DNA of 64,000 nt, taken from contig OX457026.1 in NCBI GenBank assembly GCA_949752745.1, forward strand, positions 72,109,091 through 72,173,090. Reading direction: 5' to 3'. The position numbers and the translations under genes were made by a program. The notes under the pieces are model-generated. The model searched no databases. It was not told the DNA's origin and worked only from the letters and a program-made list of their open reading frames with translations. The first letter of the stretch is position 1, and each line of letters opens with the position of its first letter. Below, in pieces: positions 1 through 12,400 of the stretch. Source of the stretch: Protula sp. h YS-2021 (taxonomy: Eukaryota > Annelida > Polychaeta > Sabellida > Serpulidae).

Positions 1-468
1 TAATTGATTTCGGATGCAACAACCATTCCGCTGTCGTCTTTCATGGCCTTGGTGTGAAACGTGAACTGAGGAGTTAATTTGTTATTACGAAACCTCAACA
101 AGTTTGTCCAAGGACAAAGTCCCAGCTTACGAAAAGCAATAAGGCCACTTCCAGCGTGCACGAGCAAGGGAATTTCCCTGAAAAATTGGGCTTCAAAAGA
201 TGAGATGACGAAGAGCTAGCTCAATAATTAATTTAGCACCGGACCAGAACATAGACCGATAAATGCATACAAAGATTTGTTTCCCAGAAAAATGGTCTGA
301 TAGACTGCATAGTCTGCCATAGATATCTTCGAACAACGCTCGCATTTCGGACCAGTGCGCATATTTATGTAACTTGCCTCGATGCGCGGTTCTTATTCAG
401 GTAAGTGCGCATGTTTATTTAATTTGCGTTGATGCGCGGCTCTCATTTTGGAACAGTGCACATGTTTA

Positions 469-715
469 TTAACACTTGACAAGCCTTTGGCTTGCAAGGG
501 TTATATGAATTTCTGCGAGCAGCCGTTCGTCCTTTTTTTTTTCTTCTTGAAAGTTTTCCGATTTTCGTGTCTTCTTCTCTGACACTATGGGCCCTAGGAC
601 CGTGAAACTTGGGACTTATGAAGAGCTTGATCTGAACGTGTGCATGTCACTTTGTCTTTTCGTCTTCGATTTCGCTTTCTTTGTTAAAGCGCCATGTGAA
701 AAGAGTGTATTTTTT
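469..715. mobile_element. Solo arm of a foldback MITE inside the minisatellite
   Basis: Beginning TTAACACTTGACAAGCCT, this matches one inverted arm of the foldback element at 48855-49407 almost base for base, including the TATGGGCCCTAGGACC and GAAACTTGGGACTTATGAAG segments. It continues into that element's inner part (CATGTGAAAAGAGTGTATTT) and then stops, with the 52-bp array resuming at once. The second arm is absent, so this is a truncated or recombined copy. A small open frame across it is not a gene. Confidence 0.65.
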
Positions 716-2020
716 CGGAAAAGTGCGTATGTTTATTTAACTTGCGTCGATGCGCGGTTCTTATTTCAGACCATTGCCCATGTTTATTTAACTTGCGTTG
801 ATAGCGATACTTATTTTGGAAAAGTGCACAAGTTTCCTTAGGTTGCGTTGATGCGCGGTTCGCATTTCGGACAACAGTGCGCATGTTTACTCAACTTGCG
901 TTGTTGAGCAGTTCGAATTTCAGACCATTGCGCATGTTTATTTAACTTGCGTTGGTGCGCGGTTCGCATTTCAGACCAGTGCGCATGTTTATTTAACTTG
1001 CGTTGATGCGCGATGCTTATTTTGGACCAGTGCAAATGTTTATTTAACTGGTGTTGGCCCATGGTTAGTATTTCCAACCACTGCGCATGTTTATTTAACG
1101 TGCGTCGATGTGCGGTTCTTATTTCAGGCCAATGCGCATATTTCTTAACCTGAGTTGATGCGCGGTTCTTATTCTGGACCAGTGCGCATGTTGATTTAAG
1201 TTGTGCTGATGCATAGTTCTTGTTTTGAATAGTCATGTGTATTTAACTTGCGTTGATGGACGGTGCTAATTTTGGTCCAGTGTGCTTGCTTATTTAGTCG
1301 AGGTGCTTGTGTCGAGGTGCGGTTTGCATTAAAAACCAGTGCGCATGTTTTTTTAACTTGTATTAATGCTCGTTAATGCTCGGTTCCCATTTCTGACCAG
1401 TGCGCATGTTTATTCAACTTGCGTTGATGCGCGGTTCTCATTTCGGACCACTGCGCATGTCTATTCAACTTGCGTCGATGCCTGGTTCTTTTTCGGACTA
1501 GTGCGCATGTTTGTTTAACTTGCGGTGATCTGTGGTGCTTAATTTGGACTAGTTCGCATGTTTACTTAACTTCCGTCTATGCGCGGTTCGCATTTCGGAC
1601 CATTGCGATGTTTATTTAACTTGTGTTGATGCGTGGTTCTCATTTCAGACCAGTGCGCATGTTTCTTTGGTTTAAGTTGATGCGCGATTCTTTTTTCGGA
1701 TCAGTGCACATATTTAACTTGCGTTCATGCGTGGTGCTTAATTTGGACGAGTGCAAATGTTTATTTAACTTGTGTTGGCGCGTGGTTCGCATTTCGAACC
1801 ACTACGCATGTTTATTTAACGTGCGTCGATGTGCGGTTTTTATTTCAGGCCAATGCGCAAATTTCTTTAACTTGAGTTGATACGCGGTTTTTATTCTGGA
1901 CCAGTGCGCATGTTTATTTAAGTTGTGCTGATGCGCAGTTCTTATTTTAAATAGTGCGCATGTTATTCAAGTTGCGTTAATGCACAGTTCGCATTTCGAA
2001 CCGGTGCGCATGTTTATTTA

Positions 2021-2650
2021 ACTTGCATTGATGCACGGTGCTAATTTTGGTCCAGTGTGCTTGCTTATTTAGCTTGTGTCGATGTGTTTTTCGCATTTAG
2101 AACCAGTACGCATGTTTTTTTTTTAACTTGTGTTCATGCTTGTTAATGCTCGTTTCCCATTTCTGACCAGTGCGCATGTTTATTCAACTTGGGTTGATGC
2201 GTGGTTCTCATTTCGGACCAGTGCGCATGTTTCTTTGGGTTAAGTGGATGCGCGATTCTTTTTTTGGATCAGTGCGCATAATTGACTTGCGTTCATGCGC
2301 AGTGCTTATTTTGAACCAGTGCAAATGTTTATTTAACTTGCATTGATGCACGGTGCTAATTTTGGTCCAGTGTGCTTGCTTATTTAGCTTGTGTCGATGT
2401 GTTTTTCGCATTTAGAACCAGTACGCATGTTTTTTTTAACTTGTGTTCATGCTTGTTAATGCTCGTTTCCCATTTCTGACCAGTGCGCATGTTTATTCAA
2501 CTTGGGTTGATGCGTGGTTCTCATTTCGGACCAGTGCGCATGTTTCTTTGGGTTAAGTGGATGCGCGATTCTTTTTTTGGATCAGTGCGCATAATTGACT
2601 TGCGTTCATGCGCAGTGCTTATTTTGAACCAGTGCAAATGTTTATTTAAC
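2021..2650. repeat. Higher-order repeat, two ~315-bp units of six monomers
   Basis: Two consecutive blocks of about 315 bp (2021-2335 and 2336-2650) are nearly identical to each other, differing mainly in one T-run, while neighbouring 52-bp monomers differ a good deal. The diagnostic segment GGTGCTAATTTTGGTCCAGT also occurs near 1262 and 2920, so the higher-order pattern extends beyond the two best copies. This indicates recent block duplication by unequal exchange or slippage. Confidence 0.7.
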
Positions 2651-3574
2651 TTGTGTTGGCGCGTGGTTCGCATTTCCAACTACTGCGCATGTTTATTTAA
2701 CGTGCGTCGATGTGCGGTTCTTATTTCAGGCCAATACGCATATTTCTTTAACTTGAGTTGATGGGCGGTTCTTATTCTGGACCAGTGCGCATGTTTATTT
2801 AAGTTGTGCAGATGCGCAGTTCTTATTGTGAATAGTGCGCATGTTATTCAAGTTGCGTTAATGTGCAGTTCGCATTTCTAACCGGTGCGCATGTTTATTT
2901 AACTTGCGTTGATGCACGGTGCTAATTTTGGTCCAGTGTGCTTGCTTATTTAGCTTGTGCCTTTCGCATTTAGGACCAGCGCGCATGTTTTTTTTTTTAA
3001 CTTGCGTTAATGCTCGGTTGCCATTTCTGACCAGTTTGTTTGTTTATTTAGCTTGCGTCGATGAGCGGTTCGCATTTTCCACCAGTGCGCATGATTATTT
3101 AACATGTGCTGATGCGTGGTCCGCATTTTGCACCAGTGCACATTTATTTAACTTGCGTTGATGTGCGGTTCGCATTTCGGACCACTGCGCATGTTTATTT
3201 AACTTGCCTCGATGTGCGGTTCGCATTTCGGACCAGTGCGCATGTTTCTTTAGGTTGCGTTGATGTGCAGTTCGCATTTCGGACCACTGCACATGTCTAT
3301 TCAACTTGCGTCGATTCGTGGTTCTTTTTTCGAACCAGTGCGCATGTTTATTTAACTGGCATTGATGCGCGGTGCTTATTTTGGACCAGTTTGCATGTTT
3401 AGTTATCTTCCTTCGATGCGCGGTTCACATTTCGAACCAATGCGCATGTTTATTTAACTTGCATCGATGCGCGGTGCTAATTTTGGACCATTGCGCATTT
3501 TTATTTAACTGGCGTCGACGCGTGCTTGTTAAATCTGACTACTGCGCAAGTTCATTTAACTTGCGTCTATGTGC

Positions 3575-5060
3575 TGTAGGAGGAGATTCATTTATTTTTT
3601 TTTTCAAAAATTCGAAAAAAAAAAAAATCAAAAGTTTTCCAATTCACTCTAAAAGCACAAGCAGTATGCATGATCCCCTAGAGACGGCTCATAAAAAAAA
3701 TAAATGAAATCTGATTAAAACTGTAGGAGGAAATACATTTTGAATTTTTCTTCAAAAATTCCCTGATCGACTCAAAAAGCACAGACACCCTAGGCATGCC
3801 TCAGTCCAAAAATAAATCATGTCTGATCAAAACTGTAGAAGATGCATTTTGAGGTATTTTCATCAAAAATCCCCCCAACAATCAAAAATTTCAAGGTCGA
3901 GTCAAATAGCACAAGCCGTATGCCCAACCCACCTAAGGATGCCTCATACCAAAAATAAACGAAATAGGATAAAAACTGTAGGAGGAAATGCATTTTGAAG
4001 TTTTTCTTCAAAAATTCCCCCAAAACACAAAAATTTTCCGATCGACTAAAAAAGCGCAAGCCGTATACTCGACCCCTTAGGAATGTCTCATACCAAAAAA
4101 AAAAAAAAAAAAAAAAAAAAGAAAGAAAGAAATCGGGTCAAAGCTGTAGGGGCAAATGCATCTTGAAGTTTTCTCTTCAAAAACTCACTAAAAATACAAA
4201 AATCGTCCGATCGACTGAAAAAGCACAAACGTATGCACGACCCTTTAGCTCATACCAAAAATAAATGATATTGGATCGAAAATGTAGCAGGAGATACGTT
4301 TTAGAAAGTTTTCTTCAAAAATTTGCCAAAAATTCAAAAATCACCCGATCGACTAAAAAAGCACAAGCCGTATACATGACCGCTTAGGGATGCCTCACAC
4401 CAAAAATACATGACATCGAATCAAAATTGTAGGAGCAGATGCATTCTGAATTATGTTCGAAATTTTTGCTTCAAAAATTCCCCAAAAATACAAAAACTGT
4501 CCGATCGACTAAAAAAGCACAAGCCGTATGCACGACCCTTTAGTGGTGCCTCATACCAAAAATAAATGAAGTCGGAAAAAAATGTAGGAGGAGATACAGT
4601 TTAAAAATTTTTCTTCAAAAATTCGCCAAAAATTCAAAAATCACCCGATCGACTAAAAAAGCACAAGCCGTATGCAAGACCGCTTAGGGATGCATCATAC
4701 CAAAAATAAATGAAATCGAATCAAAATTGTAGGAGTAGATGCATTTTGAATTATTTTCGAAATTTTTGCTAAAAAAATTCCCCAAAAATACAAAAATTAT
4801 TCGATTGACTAAAAAAGCACAAGCCGTATGCGCGACCCTTTAGGGGTGCCCCATACCAAAAATAAATGAAATCGGATAAAAAATGTAGGAGGAGATACAT
4901 TTTAAAATTTTTTCTTAAAAAATTCGCCAAAAATTCAAAAATCACCCGATCGACTAAAAAAGCACAAGCCGTATGCGTAGCCCCTTAGGGATGTCTCATA
5001 CCAAAAATAAATGACATCGGATCAAAATTGTAGGAGGAGATGCATTTTGAACCAAAGTTT
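3575..5060. repeat. ~145-bp tandem array (core of composite element)
   Basis: About ten copies with the recurring segments CTGTAGGAGGAGATGCATTT, GATCGACTAAAAAAGCACAA and CATACCAAAAATAAATGAAA. The copies begin near 3575, 3722, 3830, 3976, 4143, 4279, 4427, 4584, 4728, 4885 and 5028. The wording GATCAAAATTGT-GGAG-AGA-GCATTTTGAA is shared in diluted form with the ~150-bp array at 45405-46890, so the two cores are probably related. No coding sense. Confidence 0.85.
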
Positions 5061-5071
5061 ACTAAATAAAC

Positions 5072-5094
5072 AACTAACTAACTAACTAACTAAC
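5072..5094. repeat. AACT tetranucleotide microsatellite
   Basis: Six consecutive AACT units sit between the repeat core and the terminal hairpin. A tetranucleotide microsatellite in this position is typical of pearl-type elements. Confidence 0.9.
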
Positions 5095-5123
5095 GGACGC
5101 CACATGCAAACCGATAGGAATAC

Positions 5124-5154
5124 CCCAGCTTACGTGTAACGTAAGCTGGGCTAA
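5124..5154 (+). other. Terminal hairpin plus CTAA of the composite element
   Basis: CCCAGCTTACGT (5124-5135) pairs perfectly with ACGTAAGCTGGG (5139-5150) around the loop GTA, and CTAA follows at 5151-5154. The second composite ends in another hairpin, also with a GTA loop and CTAAAAAG after it (46971-47000), although the stem sequences differ. A hairpin followed by CTRR is the Helitron 3' signature; here the spacing is shorter than usual. Confidence 0.6.
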
Positions 5155-5835
5155 AAAGTAAGCACTCCGTTCTGATATGGATTCTCTTATTGGTGTTCGC
5201 TGTAGCCACGATGAGAAGGGGCATTATCCTAGTTTGTGATCATGCAGATTTAAAAAGCATACATACGCCATTTCAAGTGTCGTGACTGATGTTGTTGTTA
5301 TCAACCACTCTAGTTGATTATTACTGTGATCTTAATGTGACTGTGCGTTAGTCACTCTAATTTGTGAACATACTAACTGGATAAGACAGCATATCCCGTT
5401 TTAAGTATGGTCACTGAAGCGAAGATACTCTTGCCATGCTAGTTACTTTTCATTATAACTTTGATGTAAAGGTACAGCGACTAATTTTTTTATAAATACA
5501 CAAAATCCAAAGAAAGGCACAATTCGTATTTGGTTTGGACACCCGTTATGGAGCATTCGCCACCCCAATTGGCGTTTATATTGGCAATGATGTGACAGAG
5601 AGATTTCTATTAAGGTTGAACATGCAACTCGTAAAACCTATTAATGTGCAGTTCTTGATTCCGGGGACACAGACAATCCTTCTTCCTTTTTATTACGCCG
5701 ATGTGACGGTGCACTAATGGCTTTACATAGTGAACATGTAGGCCTAGACAAAACGCATAAGTCCCCGAGTGTAGTTATTGATGATAACATAATAAACTAT
5801 TCTAGTGAGTGTGTTTAATCACCTTGATTTAAACT

Positions 5836-5995
5836 TGTACTGACCAGTTTTGTTGGTAAACATATAAAATCAAAAGAAAGCAAAACTTTTATTTGGCGTG
5901 GACACTTACTTTTACGTGTACCGACAGTCTTGTTGGTAAATATGCAAAATCAAAAGAAAGTAAAACTTTCACTTGGCGTGGATACTTGATGGCAA
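5836..5995. repeat. Two ~81-bp direct repeats within a decayed repeat tract
   Basis: The units at about 5838 and 5919 share TTGTTGGTAAA, CAAAATCAAAAGAAAG and TTGGCGTGGA. Weaker relatives appear near 5495-5555 and 6090-6135, so 5.3-6.2 kb looks like an old tandem array. Nothing else is recognisable between 5160 and 6370. Confidence 0.6.
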
Positions 5996-6370
5996 GTGTT
6001 ATATGTTATATGTAATGTGTCGACACTCTTATTGCTGTTTCAAATTATTACAAATTACGATGTGAAAAATACAGGCAGTACTATTTTTGCAATAATGTAA
6101 CTCAAAACCAACAAAAACCCAATTAACGTGGTTTATAATGTTGTACCCTAGCATGACAATTTAGTTTGTGAATCTGCAAACACTGAGAAGTAGCCTGGCG
6201 CATTATTTTCGACCTCAGCGAAACTCCCAAACTAGAGTAATGCGTGGTTTTACAACTGTTGTTGTGGGCGATAATGAGGGATTCGATATCCTGATCTCAA
6301 AAAAACGCATATTTTTCTCAGTAAAAAATTGTTATCTGACCATAAAACTTATGCGCCATAATTTATAATT

Positions 6371-9300
6371 CTGCCATTTATGTGATGCACCCTGTCTAAA
6401 ATAACGCCGTTGGCCGGAGTCGTGCGCCGAGATTTGGAAATTGATATCAAAAACATTTCCATCATAGGAACTATCCGTGCGTTTACGTGGAGCTTAAGTA
6501 GAACCAGAACCGATGATATGCGCAGTGGCAGTTCTGGTTCTAGTTATGTCCTCCAGATAAATGGGTGGTTCTGAATCTAGTTATGCTAAAAACTTTAAGT
6601 GCAAATCAATTGTAAACAAAGATGAATACACGAATATCATTTAAAATACATTAACAATTAATAATACTGAGTTGAAAATACTTTGATATAAAGCATTTCA
6701 CTCCTTGATGACTTTCAATCAAAACAGCAGTCGAAACATTGGTGCTTCTGTCAAATATAAAACCACATTCTTTAAGAATTTCCTGTCTTTTTGTTCAATT
6801 TATCATATTTTACAATACAACTTATCATATATTACCACTTTTTATGAGAAAGTAACTGACTTCAAATTTTAAAATGTTGTTAATAGTCTGTTCAAAAAGG
6901 TCAAGGGCGTACCCAAAGTGTGGCTCGGGTACGATTTTCTTCACGAGAACCGGTTACAGTTGGCCAGATAAACGGCAGTTCTAGACCCAGTTATGCGGTT
7001 CTGGAACCAGATATTGCCCACGTAAACGCACGGTATGACACTTGCTGTCATAGGAAGACCGCAAGGGTCATCTAAGACTAATTTCCTCTTTCTTTTCGGT
7101 TACCAATGAAGATCATTTTAAGACCCCCATATTTGACTAATTAGTGACCCCCCTACATGCTCTATGCCCAAAAGGGACTCTTAATCATACATCATCAGAA
7201 ACACTAAAATTGTTCCAGGTAACCCTCTTGTAAAAGTGGGGGTTTTCAGGGGGTTAATGTTGCGTGTTTACGTACCCGTGCAAATAACAAGTGTAAATTA
7301 GGCCTTAGATAGTGAGGTAATCGCCAACAAATTGTAAATAACAACTGGGATAAAATATACTGATTGAATTAAACACCTCATATGTGTTGACATCGTTGCT
7401 TTTCACATGAAAACTTTCATTTTTTTGTACTTCCGCCTTTACATGTTGTGCCTTACGTCATCACGAATGGTGTACATTTGTTGGAAAAGCTATTCGCACG
7501 ATGTTGTAGGCACCGTTATCGCAAATCCACAAACTAATAGCCTCTCCATTATGCTCTTATTTTCTCAAACTATATTAGCCACAGAAATTATTTTGGAACG
7601 CACAGCCCAAAGCATATCCGAGGTTATTATATCGGATTTGAATTTTAGAAATAATTATAGAGAATTCTGTAGCTGAATATTTGAAACCCGTCAGGCGATG
7701 GGTTCAGCCTTCTTAATTTCCGGGCTGAGTTAACTCATTGGCGGTAAATGTATAATCCTAGGCATGGTGCCGTCCAATTACTCATTTGGCTGAGCCAAAA
7801 GTGTTTACTTGCTTAATAAGCGGTTTTTATGTTTTTTTGTAACGTAATTTTTGATCCTGCCTTCCTGACTAATTTTGACTGTCTCGATTTAAGAGTAAAA
7901 AATCCAAGACAACTAGTATTCATGGAGCTAACAGTGCCAAGGGAGTTTCGACTGGAAGCGGTTTATGCAAAAGAAGAGCAAGAATGAAGTTTAACAAATT
8001 AAAGGAGATACAGCAAGCAAGAGAACCGGGACTGTTGATAGAAAAAGGGTGCAAATGATATGTTCAGAAAAATCCTCCACACAGACTACTAGATAATAAG
8101 ATGGTTAAAACCAAGAATTCATTTCAAATGAATAAGCCCAGATCAAAAATTAAAACCTCTAAACTAACCAGTCCTTCAATTAGTTTCCTCAAATGTTATG
8201 TTTAAAAATAAGAAGACCAATATCTTTATTTTCAAAAATATTTGCTTATAACCAACGAAACCATAACTCTTGAAATCAATGCTGTTAACATTAGTTTCGC
8301 GATCAAAAACAAGAAAAGTTTGGAATAAAGTACCAAAAACAAGAACCTGTCTTGTTGCGGTTTATTCAATTGTCAACAGCAAAAAACATATTACCGTCAC
8401 TACACAGGTTTTTTGAAATTTATCGCGATGTAAACGGGGTTTTTATATTCTCTGACAAAATGTTAAATCTGTCAGATCAAGGTCAAGGTAAATAAGATAT
8501 TTTAACTAAATTCAGATTTATTTTCAAACGGTATGTGTATTTTAGGATTATTCAGCTTAATCTGTTACGGATTGAATATGTTTACTTAACTCGGTTCAGT
8601 CTTAAATTTCAGGTTCAAGGTTTGTGCTACCGGTTTCCATCCGGTCCTGGCCTTCAGGATAGCAGAACGTAGTGTGAGTTATTTTTTTATGTAATGTTCG
8701 ATGGCTGACACTTCCCAGCAACCAGTTACCTGAGAAGTTCCTTGTAAACCTCTCATTGTTCATCATACAGATCAACTTTAGTTTTTCTGGCTGTGGGAAT
8801 TTCATCTCCGTTTGTTCTTTTCCCATCTGCCGCCACAAGGCACTGTAGGGTGAAGAACTTGCAGTAATAGCGACTGCTTTCATCCTTTTCACCCTATGGG
8901 GCTGACAAGTTTCGATGAGACTGCGGTTGCGGTTTTTCATTATGTCACACCGCTGCCTTCTTCCTTGATGAAAGTCTATGAAGCTTCAATAGCCATCAAT
9001 TAGGTTTGGTGATGCTTTCATTGCTCTAGCTTCATGCAATGTACAGAAGGGTCTCATCCTCTTCTAAAGTTCGGTTGTTCAAGATGAATCACTTTGACCA
9101 TGAGATTAAATTGTTTTCCACGCTTACTCATTTTTCTATGCCTTGACAACGATCACGTAACACACTGGCAAACGGACACGAACACGTGGACGGCTAAGTG
9201 CTGGCGCTGCTGTAGGTCGCCTCGCCTAATTATACTCTAGTTTTAGTACAACCAAACCGTCGCCTATTACTTTAGGCTGTTCCATCACGCGATCGTAAGC

Positions 9301-10107
9301 AGTTGTATTTTTGCTGTGTATGGTACTCAGATGAGTCCATTCGCTCCATTACGTGATCATTATGCTCTACGGACTGCTAAGTCACTTTACGGGTCAACAA
9401 GCTTTTCAGCTCCCGTGTGTTCGTATAACGTTATTCACATCGAGTTATGCTTTTGCTCATTTTTCACTTCATATGTTTACAGACACATGGTTGTTATTTG
9501 TGTCTCATACATTACTTCATGTCATGATAAGACGTAACACACCCCTATGTCATTTGTTTGCGCTCAACAATGTGTATGGTGTCATATGATCTTGTACGCT
9601 CAGTTTTGCTTTTTTGAGTTAAGACTATATGAGTATCCTTTATGCTCGTATATTGTTATGTACTTACAATATTTCTTTCCGTTGTCAGAGACCATGAAGA
9701 TTGCGGAAGCATGCGGACAGATTAAGCATTATGATGACCCCTACACTCACTTCGCCGCGACTCGCCATCCTCGCTGAGAAATACCAATTGTACAGTGGAG
9801 TCAGGCCGTCAACAATAAGCCACTTGGCAATCATGACTTTGCGGACATTCGCCCCAGATCCCACAAGAAAAAAAAATTTCCTGCTTTTGTTGCAACTTGT
9901 GCTTGTTACGCCTTCGTTTCCGCAACAATCACTGGTGCTTTCCGGCTCTGAGGTTAGAACTGGGTCACAGAAAAAAATTACAGTGTAGACCATAGTCTGG
10001 TCTCCGATCACGAAAGTTGTATATGTTGACCCTGGCACTCAACACCAGTAGGCCAATACCATCATCACAAAGCAAACGGTGCCTACTTCAGAGAAAATAT
10101 TAAATAA
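6371..10107. other. No gene recognised
   Basis: AT-rich sequence with only short open frames. The longest is 112 codons on the minus strand at 8602-8940, which carries no motif I know, starts without context and has no flanking splice evidence. I see no RNA gene and no clear repeat structure. Confidence 0.5.
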
Positions 10108-10860
10108 CTAGACCGTTTCCGCTACAGAGTAGCGACAATTACACTTAAGGGTCACAAAAATATGATTCTAAACTCTTAACCTCTTACATATCGTCTTTTA
10201 GGCCCAAAGGATTGAAAATAAGCTCAAAATCGTTCTATCTCTAAACGTCATCAAGGTAATGGTCCACTTTCGGTGTTTGGCTTTGACCATGGCCGAGGAG
10301 GTCAAGATCACAGAGATATTTCTTACATATCATCTTAAAGGACTAGAATCTCTAACCGTTTTCGAGATAATGGCCCACTTCCGGTGTTTTACTTTGAACG
10401 TGACCGAGGAGATCATTGTCACTAAGGACCCCTCACATATCGTCTTTTAATATATGCTAAAATCGTTCTATCTCTAACCGTTTTCGAGATAATGGTCAAC
10501 TTCCGGTTTTTTACTTTGACCATGTCCGAGGAGGTCAAGTCACCTAGGTTCCTCTTACATACCTGTTGCTATGGCCAAATGGTCGAAATTGCTCTGTCTC
10601 TAACCGTTTTCGAGATAGTGGCCCACTTCAGGATTTTGACTTTGACCACTGCCGAGGAAGTCAATCGTTCTCTGAGGTCATGGTTAAAAAATATGCGGAT
10701 TTCACGGCGTCTAATCACCCTCTATCAGTGAACCAAATTTCATCACTCTTTAGCAATTGGTAAAAACCCAAACGCTGCAGCCAATTTAAACTTGCACCCG
10801 CATGCTATGATTGCTTTCATTTAGAGTTGGGCGATCAATACACCGAAGCTGACATTACAC
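10108..10860 (-). mobile_element. Reversed non-autonomous Helitron copy, 3' part
   Basis: On the minus strand this ends with a hairpin (TTTCGCTAC-type stem, here mutated) followed by CTAG at 10108-10111 and a host T, the Helitron 3' signature. Its body is a tandem array of ~115-bp units containing AACCGTTTTCGAGATAATGG and GACCGAGGAGGTCAAG. The part 10680-10800 is the reverse complement of 56150-56280 in the longer plus-strand copy (shared CTGCAGC, CAATTGCTAAAGAGTGAT and CTGATAGAGGGTGATTA in that orientation). The 5' TC end was not found, so this copy is truncated or diverged. Confidence 0.6.
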
Positions 10861-12400
10861 CAGTTTAAGCTACTGCTCTCAGCTTCTTGCCGCCTGTTTC
10901 GCAAGTTTTTTTTGTCGTTTCCTTAATTGAAAAATTAAGCTAATTTAAAAACAATGCCGGAGGATCAACTAGACATACTGAAGTTTATCATATCCAAATT
11001 TTATCTTTCTAGCCCTAACGGCCTCTGGCTAGCTCCACTGACAAATTAAAAAACCAAAAAAAGGTTATAATTGGTTAAACGGAAAAAAGGTTAAAATTTC
11101 GTACAAATTCTATACACTAGGAGATTTTGGCAAGTCCCCAAGTGTAACAAGGAGATCATGCAACCTCAAATCTTAGCTCTGTCAAATGAATTAACTATAG
11201 AATCAATCGCACAGCAAATACGGTTGCTCAAACTGTAACTACCTGAGAGTGTTCCTCGACTGTCAACTGTGCCACTTCCTCACAATTGTCATCTTTAAAG
11301 CGCGTAGTAATCAGCCTATATCGTAATCCCAGCATGTTTGGCAGAAAAACTGTCTGTTTTACAAAGACTCCACGCTACCTGAGAGACTTTCCGGGATGAT
11401 GCATTTCAAACACTGAGAAAATTTGTGCAACCAGGCGTGAATCAACTATTTGACAGAGATTGCGGCTCCACGCTAATGGCCACATCAAACATGTTCAAAC
11501 TCGCTACCACGTCATTTATTGTTCTTAGAAAGGACCAGGCGTTGCCACATTATAACCTCAAACCGGACAATGCGCACCATCTACGTTGCCAGTGACATTG
11601 CAATCGGATAGAAAAATATATTTAGTGAAATCACTGAATAAAAAAATAGATGATTTGTGTAAAATATACGATTCTAGAAAGCAAATCAGTGTAAATTTCT
11701 CCGTAGACGAAAGATTGAAGCACCATTACTAAGCCTCACAGAGAGTGGGGGCTCCCAGAGGGATGGTCAGGTGTCGGCGATGGTGTTACACGTTGCAGAT
11801 CAAGAGGAACAAATTGGGTTAGCAGCTGCTTCCTGTGATGACAAATCTCCCAATCCTGTACTAATCATCGTCTTATGAACAAAACTGAAAAGCCATCTGA
11901 ATTAGAGTAAACGATTCAAAATAGAAAGCTACAGAATCAATGCCAGAGGGCGTAAGCGCTTTCCACAGTCGCATTTTGCTTGTACCAACAAGTAAGGGGA
12001 TTGAGTCTTGTATATAAATCTCTCACAACTAAATTAATTCCTTCAGCTATAGTTTTTCAAACCGGACACTACTCAGGTAAAAATCACTCAGGTAAGGCAT
12101 GTGGACAGTTTCTATATACCTGTCAAACGCCTATCTCCAGAATCCGATGCATAGATTAACTCGTGGATTTTTTTGCTTTCAAGTGTGCAATAATAGGTTT
12201 CGATTTCTAGCTCTGCGGTGTTCGCTGGAGACCCTATATCTTCATGCAGGTCGTGAAAACACTAAGGATATTGGCCAGGTACATAGACCTTTTCATTTTC
12301 CAATTTATAGAAAATTGGATATTACCCAACCACTGGGCATGTACGAAGCCTCATAAAGACGGTACGTTCAGGCTGAATTAATTTCCAGGGAATGTGATTA
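10861..12400. other. No gene recognised
   Basis: Only short open frames and no repeat structure that I could define. The right part may be the decayed upstream portion of the retroelement fragment that follows. Confidence 0.4.

Larger units (their letters stand above)
341..3575. repeat. 52-bp minisatellite, about 60 degenerate copies
   Basis: A unit of roughly 52-53 bp recurs throughout, recognisable by its segments CCAGTGCGCATGTTTATTTA and TTGATGCGCGGTTC. Copies differ by scattered substitutions and T-run length changes. Open frames seen here in both directions are a by-product of the repeat: the period is not a multiple of three and the frames give no domain. A solo MITE arm interrupts the array at 469-715. 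One and a half units of the same repeat occur at about 45330-45408. Confidence 0.88.
341..5154 (+). mobile_element. Pearl/HINE-like non-autonomous element with tandem-repeat cores
   Basis: The stretch reads as one modular unit: a long 52-bp minisatellite, then a ~145-bp repeat array, then an AACT microsatellite, then a perfect 12-bp-stem hairpin followed directly by CTAA. The same order of modules (52-bp unit, ~150-bp core, short simple repeat, hairpin, CTAAAAAG) recurs at 45330-47000, which argues that these are parts of one element rather than chance neighbours. Bivalve pearl elements and other short Helitron relatives have this plan of repeat core, microsatellite and terminal hairpin. There is no protein gene. 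The 5' boundary is uncertain; the array starts near 341 but the true end may lie further left. Confidence 0.5.

Noticed and set aside
341..3575. Many 60-130 codon frames in the 52-bp minisatellite
   Set aside because: They follow the repeat in all directions, change frame between monomers and show no domain.
341..5060. CRISPR array
   Set aside because: Repeats are degenerate and contiguous with no unique spacers, there are no cas genes, and the context is eukaryotic.
8602..8940. 112-codon minus-strand frame
   Set aside because: No motif, no splice context and no repeat in other frames of a family I know; length is compatible with chance.
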